DNA of 47,019 nucleotides from Pseudomonadota bacterium. GTDB taxonomy: Bacteria; Myxococcota_A; Polyangia; Fen-1088. The translations under genes and the position numbers were made by a program. Below, one piece after another: positions 18,755 to 31,112 of the stretch. Every line of letters begins with the position of its first letter. Position 1 is the first letter of the stretch. The notes beneath the pieces are model-generated. The model was not told the DNA's origin, did not search any database, and saw nothing but the letters and a program-made list of their open reading frames with translations. The stretch is from positions 1 through 47,019 of the forward strand of contig JADGRB010000009.1 in NCBI GenBank assembly GCA_017881315.1, in the 5' to 3' direction.

Positions 18755-21700
18755 ATGATTCGCTGTCCCAGCTGCGGGCGGCGCCTGAGTGACGCGGCCG
18801 CGGTCTGCGTGGTGCATGGCGCGCCACCGCCGGCTGCTGCCGCCGCTCCGGCGGACGACACGACGCCTTTTGTCGTTCCGACCCCCGATCTGCCGGTCTT
18901 CCGGGTGCGCCGCACGCTCGGCCAAGGGGGATTCGGCGCGGTCTTCCTGGCGGAGCGGATCTCCGACAGCCAACCCGTGGCGATCAAGGTGGCGCGCTCC
19001 GACAACGCGACCGCCGGCGAGAGCCTGATGCGCGAAGCGCACGCGCTGTCGGCGATCGGCGTGCCCCATGTCCCGGCGGTCTACGAGCGCGGCCTTCTCG
19101 ACGACGGGTCGGTCTACGTCGTGATGGAGTTCGTGCGGGCGCCGATCCTGGCCGATCGGCTGACGGCGCTGAGTGGCCCGATGTCGCTGGACGAGTTCGC
19201 GCGCGACGCGCTGGCGATCTTGGCGGTGATCGAAGTGGCGCACGGGCGCGGCTTCGTGCACTGCGATCTCAAGCCGGAGAACGTGTTCGTCGACGAAAAG
19301 TTTGGCGCCAAGCTGTTCGATTTCGGGCTGGTGCGCAGTCTCGACAAGAGCGCCGAGCGGGTGGAGTCGACCAAGGAAGAGGCGCCGGCCGGCACGCCAG
19401 AGTACATGTCGCCCGAGCAGTGCGAGGGGCGGCTCGAGATCGATGCGCGCAGCGACATCTACGCGTTCGGCGTGATCCTCTACGAGATGCTCTGCGGAGC
19501 GCCACCCTTCTGGGGAAATACGGCCGAGGTGCAGCAGAACCACCGGAGCCGGCGCCCCCCGGCGCTGTCGCGGCGGGTGGAGGTGGCGGTCGTGCTCGAG
19601 GACGCGATCATGCGCTGCCTGGCCAAGGATCCCGATCGGCGCCCGCAAAGCGCGGCCGATCTGCGGCGCGCGCTGCAAGCGGGAATCGCGGCCGAGCGGG
19701 CGCGATGCGACGCCGCGGCGATGCCGGCGGCCGGCGGGCCGATCGGATCGGTCGGATCGGGCGCGGCGTCCGCGACGGCGTCGGCCCAGGGGGCGGCGAA
19801 ACCGGCGGCGCCTGCCCGCGAGCGACGGGCGGTCGCGCTGCTGTTCTTCGAGAGCAAGAGCAACGTCGCGTCGGTGCGGGAAGCCGGAAGCGGCGTCGGT
19901 GCCCAGCTGGCCCACAGCGCGGGCGCCCAGTACGTGCTGGCGTTCGGTCACGAGGTCGGGGACAACCCGACCCGGGCGGCGGCCACGGCCGGCGAGATGA
20001 TCGTCGCGCGCGGGTTCGCCCAGCATGTCCTGGTCGATCTGGCTTCGGTCTCGATACAGGCGCGCCCGGACGGATCGCGCCGCTACCAGAGCCCGCTGTT
20101 CGCCAAGAAGGAACAATATCCGGGCGAGACCGATCCGCGCGGCGTCCTGCTCTCGGCCGCCGCGGTGGAGGTGCTCCCGGACATCGCGGTGGAGCCGGTG
20201 CCCGGGCGCGCGGGCGTGTCGCTCCTGCAGAAGGCGGAGCAGGCGGGCGAGCGGACCACCACCCGCATGGGTGTGGCCCCGCTGGTCGGCCGGGACGATC
20301 TGCTGCGCACGCTCCTCGCGACGGCGCGCGCGGCGGCGGGCGGCGCGCGGCCGACGATCGTCACCCTGCGCGGCGAGGCGGGTTACGGCAAGACCCACCT
20401 GGCGCAGATGTTGGTGCAGCACCTCGAGGTGTTGCCGAACCTGCAGCTCATGTTCGTGCGCGCCAAGGAGGTCCTGGGCGGGGTCGGGGAGCAGACCACC
20501 CGCGAGCTGCTCTCGGCGACGCTGTCGCTCCCCGTCGCGGCGCCGGTCGATTTCGGGCGCGCGCTCTTGGCAGAACGCCTGGGCGCCGATATCGCCAAGG
20601 AGGTCTGGGGCGGCGTGGCCGTCGCGATGGGGTGGGCGCCGCCCGAGCATCCCGAGCTGCGGGCGCTGGCCGCCGCGCCGGGCGCGCTGCGCTCGGCGGC
20701 CGCGCGCGCCGCCGGCGAAGGGCTGCGTCTCAAGGCGCGCGGACGGGCGCTGGCGCTGGTGGTCGAGGACGCGCACTTCGTCGACGAGACGGCGCTCGAC
20801 GCGATCGAGTACGCGGCGCTGGCGGAGGCGGGCTCGCCGATCTGGGTCTGCATGGTGGGCCGGCCGGCGTTCGGGCGTGGGCGGACCGGGTGGGCGACCC
20901 GCGCGGCCGAGCGCCAGGAGCTGACGCTGCCGCCGCTCGAGCCCGCCGCGGCCGCCGAGCTGGCCCGCCGCCTGCTCTCACCGGCCGAGAACGTGCCCGC
21001 CAGCGCGCTGGCCCGCTTGGCCGCACGCACCGAGGGCATCCCGATGCTGCTCGTCGAGCTGGTCCGCGGCCTCAAGCGCGACGGCCTGGTGCGCCGATCC
21101 GGCAAAGGGCAGAGCTGGACGCTGGCCACCGACGAGCTCGATCGGCTGCCGGATCTGCCGCTCGTGCAATGGCTCGCCAGCCGTGAGACGGAATCGCTGC
21201 CGCCCGATCTGATGGCGCACGCCCGGCTGGCGTCGGTGCTGGGCGCGGAGTTCAGCAGCGAGGAGATCGAAGGGGTGCTGCAGGAGCTCGAGCGGGCCGG
21301 CGCCTGGACGGAGACCCAGCTCGACGCGGGGATCGGCGTCCGGCGTCTCGCCGAGAGCGGCATCCTCACGCAGCACCGGGGAGGCCGAGTCGGTTTCCGC
21401 CACGCCTTGCTACGCGACACCGTCTATCAGTCGGTTCCCGCGCCCCAGCGCGAGATCATCCACGGCGCCGCCTACGAATATTATCGGCGGCAGGATCGTC
21501 TGGCCGACACCGCGCGCCTGCCGCCCATGGCCTTCCACGCGGCGCGCAGCGGCCTCAAGGTCGAGGCGGGGCAGCTCTATCTGGATCTGGCCGCGCGCTC
21601 CCGGGCGCGTCACGCCTACCTCGACGCCGAGATGCTCTACAAGAACGCCATCGAGAACCTGGCGGCCGACGACCAAACCGGACAGCTCACGGCGTCGCAG

Positions 21701-22885
21701 GGGCGGGCCCAGATGCGGTTTCGGCTGGGGCGACACGACGACGCGCTCAAGGACTTCGCCGAGGCGCTCTCGCGGGCCCGGCAATCCGACGCCAAGCAGG
21801 CCCAGATCGACATCCTGCTCGACGAGGGGGTGGTGCTGGATCTGAGCCGCGACTGGCCACAGGCGGAAGCGGCCACCGAGGAGGCGGCCGCGCTGTTCGC
21901 CGCCACCGCCGCCCTGCGCACGCCGGTCGTCGAATCACGGCTGCTGATGGCGCGCGCGCGCAGCCTGCTGCGGGCCGACAAGCTCGCCGAGTCGGCGCTG
22001 CTTTTTCGCCAGGCGATCGCGGTCTCGGAGCCGCTCGGTGAGGAGTCTTACGAGGCATACACGACCAGCCTCTCGCACGGCGGATACGTGGCGGCGTCGC
22101 TGGGGCGATTCGACGAGGCCGAGTCGCTGCTGTCCCGCGCGCTGCAGGTGTTCGAGGAGCACGCCGACATGTTCGGGATGTGCGCCGTGCTCGTGAACCG
22201 CTGCACGCTGTCGTTCTTGACCGACAACATCGATCGGGTGCTCGCCGACTACGAGCGGACCTTCCACCTGGCGCGCGAATTCGGGATCTCGCTGATCGAG
22301 ACGCTGTGCGTGCGGGATCTCGGCGAGGTCTACTTGATCCTCGGGCAGCCGGCCCAGGCGGAGCCCTACATCCGGCGCGCCCTCGAGACGTACACGCAGA
22401 CGATGGGCGCGTCGAACGCCCGGGTGGTCAACTGCGAGGTCCAGCTGGCACGCCTCAAGTGGTATGGCGGTGACGTGGAGGTGGCGGCCGAGATCGTGGG
22501 CCGGGTGACGGCGCAGCAGGCCGAGGCGCAGGCGGCCAGCCAGACCGATTCGCTGCTCACCGCCAGCGAGCGTCTCGCCCTGGATCAGGTGGGGCTGGCG
22601 CTGCGCCAGGCGCCCGCCGCCGACTTCGACGCGCTCATCGCCCGCGGACGCGAGCTGGCCCTCCAACCGCAAGACATCGTCGAGCTGATGGAGTGGAAGG
22701 GGTTGGCGGCGGTGCGCGCGGGCCGTCGCGCCGAGGGGATCGCCGTGCTGCAGGAGACGCTGGCGCTGGCCGAAGGTACGGCGCGGCTCACCCTGGATCG
22801 CATTCGCCGTCAGCTCACGCTGGCCGGGGAGCCGGGCGGGCCGCCGGTGCCCGGTGCGGCGTCCGAAGCGAGAGGCGCGAGCTAG
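18755..22885 (+). CDS. Zn-ribbon / Ser-Thr protein kinase / degenerate cyclase-like linker / AAA-type ATPase / TPR multidomain protein
   Basis: CPSCGRRL; GQGGFGAVF, AIKVA, HCDLKPENV, DFGLVR, GTPEYMSPEQ; GEAGYGKTHL; C-terminal TPR-like helices. Confidence 0.92.
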   Translation: MIRCPSCGRRLSDAAAVCVVHGAPPPAAAAAPADDTTPFVVPTPDLPVFRVRRTLGQGGFGAVFLAERISDSQPVAIKVARSDNATAGESLMREAHALSAIGVPHVPAVYERGLLDDGSVYVVMEFVRAPILADRLTALSGPMSLDEFARDALAILAVIEVAHGRGFVHCDLKPENVFVDEKFGAKLFDFGLVRSLDKSAERVESTKEEAPAGTPEYMSPEQCEGRLEIDARSDIYAFGVILYEMLCGAPPFWGNTAEVQQNHRSRRPPALSRRVEVAVVLEDAIMRCLAKDPDRRPQSAADLRRALQAGIAAERARCDAAAMPAAGGPIGSVGSGAASATASAQGAAKPAAPARERRAVALLFFESKSNVASVREAGSGVGAQLAHSAGAQYVLAFGHEVGDNPTRAAATAGEMIVARGFAQHVLVDLASVSIQARPDGSRRYQSPLFAKKEQYPGETDPRGVLLSAAAVEVLPDIAVEPVPGRAGVSLLQKAEQAGERTTTRMGVAPLVGRDDLLRTLLATARAAAGGARPTIVTLRGEAGYGKTHLAQMLVQHLEVLPNLQLMFVRAKEVLGGVGEQTTRELLSATLSLPVAAPVDFGRALLAERLGADIAKEVWGGVAVAMGWAPPEHPELRALAAAPGALRSAAARAAGEGLRLKARGRALALVVEDAHFVDETALDAIEYAALAEAGSPIWVCMVGRPAFGRGRTGWATRAAERQELTLPPLEPAAAAELARRLLSPAENVPASALARLAARTEGIPMLLVELVRGLKRDGLVRRSGKGQSWTLATDELDRLPDLPLVQWLASRETESLPPDLMAHARLASVLGAEFSSEEIEGVLQELERAGAWTETQLDAGIGVRRLAESGILTQHRGGRVGFRHALLRDTVYQSVPAPQREIIHGAAYEYYRRQDRLADTARLPPMAFHAARSGLKVEAGQLYLDLAARSRARHAYLDAEMLYKNAIENLAADDQTGQLTASQGRAQMRFRLGRHDDALKDFAEALSRARQSDAKQAQIDILLDEGVVLDLSRDWPQAEAATEEAAALFAATAALRTPVVESRLLMARARSLLRADKLAESALLFRQAIAVSEPLGEESYEAYTTSLSHGGYVAASLGRFDEAESLLSRALQVFEEHADMFGMCAVLVNRCTLSFLTDNIDRVLADYERTFHLAREFGISLIETLCVRDLGEVYLILGQPAQAEPYIRRALETYTQTMGASNARVVNCEVQLARLKWYGGDVEVAAEIVGRVTAQQAEAQAASQTDSLLTASERLALDQVGLALRQAPAADFDALIARGRELALQPQDIVELMEWKGLAAVRAGRRAEGIAVLQETLALAEGTARLTLDRIRRQLTLAGEPGGPPVPGAASEARGAS

Positions 22886-22947
22886 CCGCGCGCCCGGAAG
22901 ATCACCGCCGGCGCCGAAATCGACGCCGTCCCGGGTAGGATGGTGGC

Positions 22948-23733
22948 GTGCCGCCCGCCATCGAGGCCCGCGATCTGACGTTTGCCTACCCGGGAATGCC
23001 GACGCCGATCTTCTCGCGGCTGTCGTTCTCGGTGGCCGCGGGGGCTCGCTGCCTTCTGCTGGGGGCGAACGGAGTCGGCAAGAGCACGTTGCTCCGGATC
23101 GTCGCCGGGCGTCACCTGATCGCCCCCGACGCCCTGCGTGTGCTCGGTCGTCCGGCATTCGAAGACACGACGCTGGCCGGCGAGGTGGCTTTTCTGGGCG
23201 GGCCGTTTCCGTTCTCGGCCGACATCAGCGTCGCGGAGATTCTGGCCGGGCGGCGGGGCGTCGATCCCGTGCGCCGGGCGCGGGTCATCGAGATCCTCGA
23301 CGTCGATCCCGCCTGGCGCATGCACCGGGTCTCCGACGGGCAGCGCCGGCGGGTTCAGATCCTGCTCGACCTCGAGCGGACGCTCAAGCTGGTGCTGCTG
23401 GACGAGGTGACGGCCGAGCTGGACGTGCTCGCGCGCGCCGATCTGCTGAGCTTTCTGCTCGAAGAGAGCGTCCAGCACGGGCTCTCGGTGGTCTACGCCA
23501 GCCACGTTCTCGACGGGCTCGGCGACTTCGCCACCGATCTGCTGTTTCTTTCTCCCGGCCGGCTGCGCTGTCTGCTTCCCATGGGCGAAGCGCTGGCGAT
23601 CGCGGAGCGGCTCGGGCCGAGTGTGGGAGCCGGCTCGCCGCTGCACCGGCTCTGTGCACGCTGGATGCGCGAGGATCGAGATGCCGATCGGCCGACCGCA
23701 CGCGCCCCCGGTCCTCCGCCCCGAGATTCGTGA
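22948..23733 (+). CDS. ABC ATPase, CAF16/ABCI-like
   Basis: GANGVGKSTLLRI, VSDGQRRRVQILLDL signature, LVLLDEVTAELDVLARADLL, VVYASHVLDGL. Confidence 0.85.
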   Translation: MPPAIEARDLTFAYPGMPTPIFSRLSFSVAAGARCLLLGANGVGKSTLLRIVAGRHLIAPDALRVLGRPAFEDTTLAGEVAFLGGPFPFSADISVAEILAGRRGVDPVRRARVIEILDVDPAWRMHRVSDGQRRRVQILLDLERTLKLVLLDEVTAELDVLARADLLSFLLEESVQHGLSVVYASHVLDGLGDFATDLLFLSPGRLRCLLPMGEALAIAERLGPSVGAGSPLHRLCARWMREDRDADRPTARAPGPPPRDS

Positions 23734-23767
23734 AGCAACCGGTTTGAACCGCGGTAGTCTGTGCCGG

Positions 23768-24439
23768 ATGGACATCTCCCCGGACCAGGTTCAGCGCGCG
23801 TTGCTCGCGCTGGCCGCGTTCGTCATCTCGGTGTCGGTGCACGAGTTCGGACACGCCTTCGTCGCGGACCGGCTCGGCGATCGGTTGCCACGCATGCAGG
23901 GGCGGCTGACCTTGTGGCCGGTCGCGCACATCGATCTGATCGGGACGATCGTGATGCCGCTGGTCGGCGCGCTCTTGCCGGGCGGGTATCCGCTCATCGC
24001 CTGGGGCAAGCCGGTGCAGACCAACCCGCGCAACTACACCGCGCGGCTGCCCCGGCGGGTCGGTCACATGCTGGTGTCGCTGGCCGGGCCGGCGATGAAT
24101 CTGCTGCTGGCGATCTTGGTCTCGATCGTGTTCATCCTGCTCGGCAAGAGCGGGAGGCTGCCGCCGGCCGTGGCGACGGTGCTGCTCCGGTACGTGTTGG
24201 CGCTGAACTTGGTCCTGATGTTCTTCAACCTGATTCCGTTGCCGCCGCTCGACGGGGGGGCGGTGCTGGCGGCGATCCTGCCGGACTCCCTGCAGTTCAT
24301 CCCGCGGGCGCTGGAGCGCTACGGCATGATCCTGTTCTTCATCCTTTTCCTGTCGGGGGTGCTGGGCGTGTTCATGCGCCCGGCCTACGCGCTCATCGGA
24401 CTCTGGTCCGAGGCGCTCCGACGCTTCGTGGCGGTATGA
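23768..24439 (+). CDS. Site-2 protease family (M50) membrane metalloprotease
   Basis: VHEFGHAF and NLIPLPPLDGG motifs with multiple TM segments. Confidence 0.9.
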   Translation: MDISPDQVQRALLALAAFVISVSVHEFGHAFVADRLGDRLPRMQGRLTLWPVAHIDLIGTIVMPLVGALLPGGYPLIAWGKPVQTNPRNYTARLPRRVGHMLVSLAGPAMNLLLAILVSIVFILLGKSGRLPPAVATVLLRYVLALNLVLMFFNLIPLPPLDGGAVLAAILPDSLQFIPRALERYGMILFFILFLSGVLGVFMRPAYALIGLWSEALRRFVAV

Positions 24440-25282
24440 GCGCCGAGGGTGGCAACGCCTATCGGGTTGCGCTCCCCGAGTTCGAGGGGCCGCTCGATCT
24501 GCTCTTGCACCTGTGCAAGACGCACGAGATCGACATCGTCAACATCCCGATCGCCTTCGTCACCGAGAAGTACCTGGAGTACCTGGACGTGATGCAGTCG
24601 ATGCCGTTCGACGTGGCGGCCGACTACCTGGTGATGGCCGCGACGCTGGCCTATCTGAAGTCCCGCGAGCTGGTCCCCGCGCCCGAGCCGCTCGATGTGG
24701 CCGGCGACGACGACGAGCTGACCCTCGACCCACGCGAGGAGCTGATCCGCCGCCTGCTCGAGTACCAGAAGTACAAGGACGCCGCCGAGAAGCTGGGCGG
24801 CCGCCCCATCGAGGGGCGCACGGTCTTCGGCCGCGGCGCGCCGATCTCGTCCGACGAAAAAGAGGCTCTGCTCAGCGATCAGTCGGTCTGGAAGCTGATC
24901 GAGGCGTTCGGCAAGATCCTGGAGAAGACCGGACAGCGGCTGACCCACGACGTGGTGGTCGATCGGATCTCGATCGGCGATCGCATGGGGCAGCTCCTCG
25001 ACCGGATCGACACCGGGGGCGGCTCGTTCCAGTTCGAGGCCTGCTTCGATCTGTCGCTCCCCGAGCCCGAGCTGCGGCATCAGATCGTGGTGACGCTGCT
25101 GGCGATCCTCGAGATGGCGCGTCTCAAGATCGTTCGCGTCCTGCAGTCGCCGAGCGACGAGACGTTGTTCATCACGCAGACGGCCGGCATGTCGCTGGAA
25201 GCGGCCCGCCAGATCGCCACGACATCCGCGGTGGGCGAAGACCCCACCCGGCAGGAGGGCGAAAGCGCCACCGAGGAGAAGA

Positions 25283-25296
<14 letters not shown>
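24436..25296 (+). CDS. scpA: Segregation and condensation protein A
   Basis: [39 protein letters not shown] overlap with upstream gene; scpB downstream. Confidence 0.94.
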
Positions 25297-26347
<1,051 letters not shown>

Positions 26348-26352
26348 CGCCC

Positions 26353-27063
26353 GTGCGGTTGCAGCGGTTCTTGGCGCAGGCGGGGATCTCCTCGCGGCGG
26401 AAGGCGGAGACGCTCATCGCGAGCGGCGCCGTGCGCGTCAACGGCGTCGTGGTGAGCACGCTCGGCTCGACCGTGGGCTCGCACGATCGCGTCGAGGTGG
26501 AGGGGCGCCGGGTGGTGGCCGATACGCCGACCTACCGCCTGCTGCTCAAGCCGCGCGCCTGCCTAGCCACCTTGGTGAAAGACGGCAAGCGGCCGACGCT
26601 GGCGCGCTATGTCCGCGACGCCGAGCCGGGGCTGCGGGTGGTGGCCCCGCTCGATTTTCCGGCCGAGGGGGTGGTGCTCTTGACCAACGATGGGGCGCTG
26701 GCGCAGGCCATGACCAAATCGGGCAAGGTGCCGATGACCTATCACCTGAAGCTGCAGGGGATCGTGGGCGACGACGACGTCGAGCGCCTGCAGCGCGGCT
26801 GGCGCTGGGAGGGCCGGGCGATCAAGCCGGCCTCGGTGGCGCGGCTGGCGGTCACCGAGAAGAACACCTGGGTCGAGATGGTGGTCTCCGAGGCGCGCCC
26901 GCGCGCGCTCAAGGGGGCCGGCGACGTCATCCGCCATTCGCTGCTCAAGATCTCCCGCGTGCGCCTGGGCGGCCTATCGTTCGAGGGCCTGGCGATGGGC
27001 GGTTGGCGCGATCTCACCAAGGCCGAAGCGGCCGATCTGCGCCGCCGCGCCGGGGTGGAATAG
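26353..27063 (+). CDS. rluB: RsuA/RluB-family pseudouridine synthase
   Basis: S4 domain RLQRFLAQAGISSRRKAE; APLDFPAEGVVLLTNDG variant of the catalytic motif. Confidence 0.87.
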   Translation: MRLQRFLAQAGISSRRKAETLIASGAVRVNGVVVSTLGSTVGSHDRVEVEGRRVVADTPTYRLLLKPRACLATLVKDGKRPTLARYVRDAEPGLRVVAPLDFPAEGVVLLTNDGALAQAMTKSGKVPMTYHLKLQGIVGDDDVERLQRGWRWEGRAIKPASVARLAVTEKNTWVEMVVSEARPRALKGAGDVIRHSLLKISRVRLGGLSFEGLAMGGWRDLTKAEAADLRRRAGVE

Positions 27064-27096
27064 GGATGGAATGGTGATAAATATGCGCGGGTATCG

Positions 27097-28659
<1,563 letters not shown>

Positions 28660-28661
28660 GC

Positions 28662-29942
28662 ATGCGCCTCCTTCTGGTTGGGTCGGGTGGACGCGAGCAT
28701 GCGTTGGCTTGGAAGATCGCCGGCAGCCCGCTCTGCGAGCGGCTGCTGGTCGCGCCCGGCAACCCGGGGATCGCCGGTTTGCCCAAGACCACCTGCATCC
28801 CGATCGCCGCCGAAGCGGTCGCCGAGCTGGTCGCGATCGCCGTCGCCGAGCACGTCGATCTGGTGGTCTGCGGGCCCGAGTCGGCGCTGGCCGCCGGCCT
28901 GGGCGATGCGATGCGGGCCGCCGAGGTCCCGTTCTTCGGCCCGTCGCGCGCCGCCGCCGAGATCGAAGGCTCGAAGGCCTTCGCGAAACGGCTCATGCGG
29001 GATGCCGGTGTGCCGACGGCGGCCTTCGGCGTCTTCGAGGAGCTGCCGGCCGCCGAGGCCTTCATCGACGCGCAGCCGGGCCCGGTGGTGGTCAAGGCCG
29101 ATGGGCTCTGCGCGGGAAAGGGGGTGGTGGTCGCCGCCACCGCCGCCGAGGCCAAGGCCGCCGCGCGCGGGATGCTGAGCGGGCGCGCGTTCGGCGCGGC
29201 CGGCGCGCGCATCGTGATCGAGGAGCGCCTGTCGGGCCGAGAGATCACCATGATGGCGCTGTGCGACGGCACGCGCCTGACACCGCTCCCATCTTCCGAG
29301 GACCACAAGGCGGTCGGGGACGGCGACCAGGGACCCAACACCGGCGGTATGGGAACCATCTCCCCGTCGCCGCTGGTCGACGAGGCGCTGACGCAACGGA
29401 TCTTGGAGACGCTGTTCCTTCCGACGGTGCGCGCCCTGGCCGAGGCCGGACGACCGTTCCAGGGGCTCCTCTATGGCGGCCTCATGTTGACCCCCGATCG
29501 CGGTCCGATGGTGATCGAGTGGAACTGCCGCTTCGGTGATCCGGAGACGCAATCGGTACTCATGCGCTTCGACGAGGACCTGGTCCCTTGGCTTGCCGGC
29601 GTGGCGACGGGGGCGATGCCGCCCGGCAAGCCGCGGGTGCGGCCGGGCGCCGCGATCTGCGTCGTACTTGCCTCGGCGGGTTATCCGGCCGCGCCACGAT
29701 TGGGCGACGCGATCACCGGCCTGCCGGCCGCCGCGGACGATCTGACGGTCTTCCACGCCGGCACCCGCCGCGACGCCGATGGGCGCTTGCTGACCGCGGG
29801 CGGGCGTGTCCTCGGCGTGACGGCCAGCGGCGCCGACCTCGACGCCGCGCGAGCCCGCGCGTACGGTGCGATCGAAAAGATTCATTTCGATGGGATGCAC
29901 TTTCGCCGGGACATCGGCCTGCGAGGACAAAGGAGCTCATGA
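28662..29942 (+). CDS. purD: Phosphoribosylamine-glycine ligase
   Basis: [58 protein letters not shown]. Confidence 0.97.
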   Translation: MRLLLVGSGGREHALAWKIAGSPLCERLLVAPGNPGIAGLPKTTCIPIAAEAVAELVAIAVAEHVDLVVCGPESALAAGLGDAMRAAEVPFFGPSRAAAEIEGSKAFAKRLMRDAGVPTAAFGVFEELPAAEAFIDAQPGPVVVKADGLCAGKGVVVAATAAEAKAAARGMLSGRAFGAAGARIVIEERLSGREITMMALCDGTRLTPLPSSEDHKAVGDGDQGPNTGGMGTISPSPLVDEALTQRILETLFLPTVRALAEAGRPFQGLLYGGLMLTPDRGPMVIEWNCRFGDPETQSVLMRFDEDLVPWLAGVATGAMPPGKPRVRPGAAICVVLASAGYPAAPRLGDAITGLPAAADDLTVFHAGTRRDADGRLLTAGGRVLGVTASGADLDAARARAYGAIEKIHFDGMHFRRDIGLRGQRSS

Positions 29943-30466
29943 GCGACAAGAGCGACAAGACTGAAAACGATCGGATCGACGTGGCCGTGATGATGGGATC
30001 GAAATCGGATCTCGAGACCATGCGTCCCGCCTCGCGGGCCCTGGAGTCGCTCGGCCTCAAGGTCGAGATGCGCGTGCTCTCCGCCCACCGGACGCCGGAC
30101 GAGACGGCTGCGTTCGTCAAGGAGGCCGTCCGGCGGGGCGTCAAGGCGTTCATCTGCGGCGCGGGCGGCGCGGCCCATCTCGCCGGCGCGGTCGCGGCGC
30201 ACACCACCCGCCCCGTCATCGGCGTCCCGATTGCCGGCGGATCGCTGGGGGGATTGGATGCGCTCCTCTCGACCGCGCAGATGCCGCCCGGCATGCCGGT
30301 CGCGACGGTGGCGGTGGGGGGCGCGGAGAACGCCGGTCTGCTGGCGGGGCAGATCATCGCCCTTGGCGACGAGGCGGTGGCCGCGCGGGTGGAGGCGGAG
30401 CGGCTGGCCCGCCGCAAGAAGGTGCTGGAAAGCGACGCGGAGGTCCGCGGCGAACGGAAGCGTTGA
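29939..30466 (+). CDS. purE: 5-(carboxyamino)imidazole ribonucleotide mutase
   Basis: VAVMMGSKSDLETM, VLSAHRTPDE, GGAAHLAGAVAAHTTRPVIGVP. Confidence 0.95.
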   Translation: MSDKSDKTENDRIDVAVMMGSKSDLETMRPASRALESLGLKVEMRVLSAHRTPDETAAFVKEAVRRGVKAFICGAGGAAHLAGAVAAHTTRPVIGVPIAGGSLGGLDALLSTAQMPPGMPVATVAVGGAENAGLLAGQIIALGDEAVAARVEAERLARRKKVLESDAEVRGERKR

Positions 30467-31092
30467 GGACGCTGAAGGTGAACGTGGTCGATTCGCCCGA
30501 CCCCATTGACCGCGAGATCTCGTCGGCGATCGCCGCGCTTCGGCGCGGGGAAGCCGTCGCGTATCCGACGGAGACATATTACGGTCTCGGCGTCGACGCC
30601 TTCGACGAGCTGGCGCTGGCACGGTTGCAGGTCATCAAAGGGCGCGGCGACAAGGCGATCTCGCTCTTGATCGAGGGGGACGAAATGCTGGCGCGCCTGT
30701 GCGGGGAGGTTCCGCCCCGGGCGGTCGCGCTGATGCGCCGCCACTGGCCCGGCGCGCTCACCATCGCGATCCCGGCGCGGGCCGGGCTCCCCGCGGCGCT
30801 GATCTCCGACGGGTGCGTCGCCGTCCGCCAGTCGTCGCATCCGATCGCCCGCGCGCTCTGCGCGCGCTTCGGCGGGCCGATCACCACCACCAGCGCCAAC
30901 CGGGCGGGCGAGCCTGCGGCCACCAGCGCCGAGGAGGCACGACAAGCCCTGGGCGGCGCTTGCCACATTTTGGACGGTGGCGCGACGACCGGTGGGTCGC
31001 CCAGCACCCTGGTGCGGGTCCGCGGGGAGCGGGTCGAAATCTTGCGTCGCGGCGCGATTGAAATCACGCCCGACGAGGCGCCGCGATCGTGA
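30463..31092 (+). CDS. L-threonylcarbamoyladenylate synthase (Sua5/YciO/YrdC)
   Basis: AVAYPTETYYGLGVDA, KGRGDKAISLLI, PGALTIAIPAR, TTTSANRAGEPA. Confidence 0.92.
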   Translation: MRTLKVNVVDSPDPIDREISSAIAALRRGEAVAYPTETYYGLGVDAFDELALARLQVIKGRGDKAISLLIEGDEMLARLCGEVPPRAVALMRRHWPGALTIAIPARAGLPAALISDGCVAVRQSSHPIARALCARFGGPITTTSANRAGEPAATSAEEARQALGGACHILDGGATTGGSPSTLVRVRGERVEILRRGAIEITPDEAPRS

Positions 31093-31112
31093 GATAGTGG
31101 GGCCAAGCGGGC

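Noticed and set aside
19420-21186. 588-aa plus-strand ORF in another frame of the kinase gene
   Set aside because: Arg/Gly/Ala-rich out-of-frame shadow; the kinase frame has clear domains.
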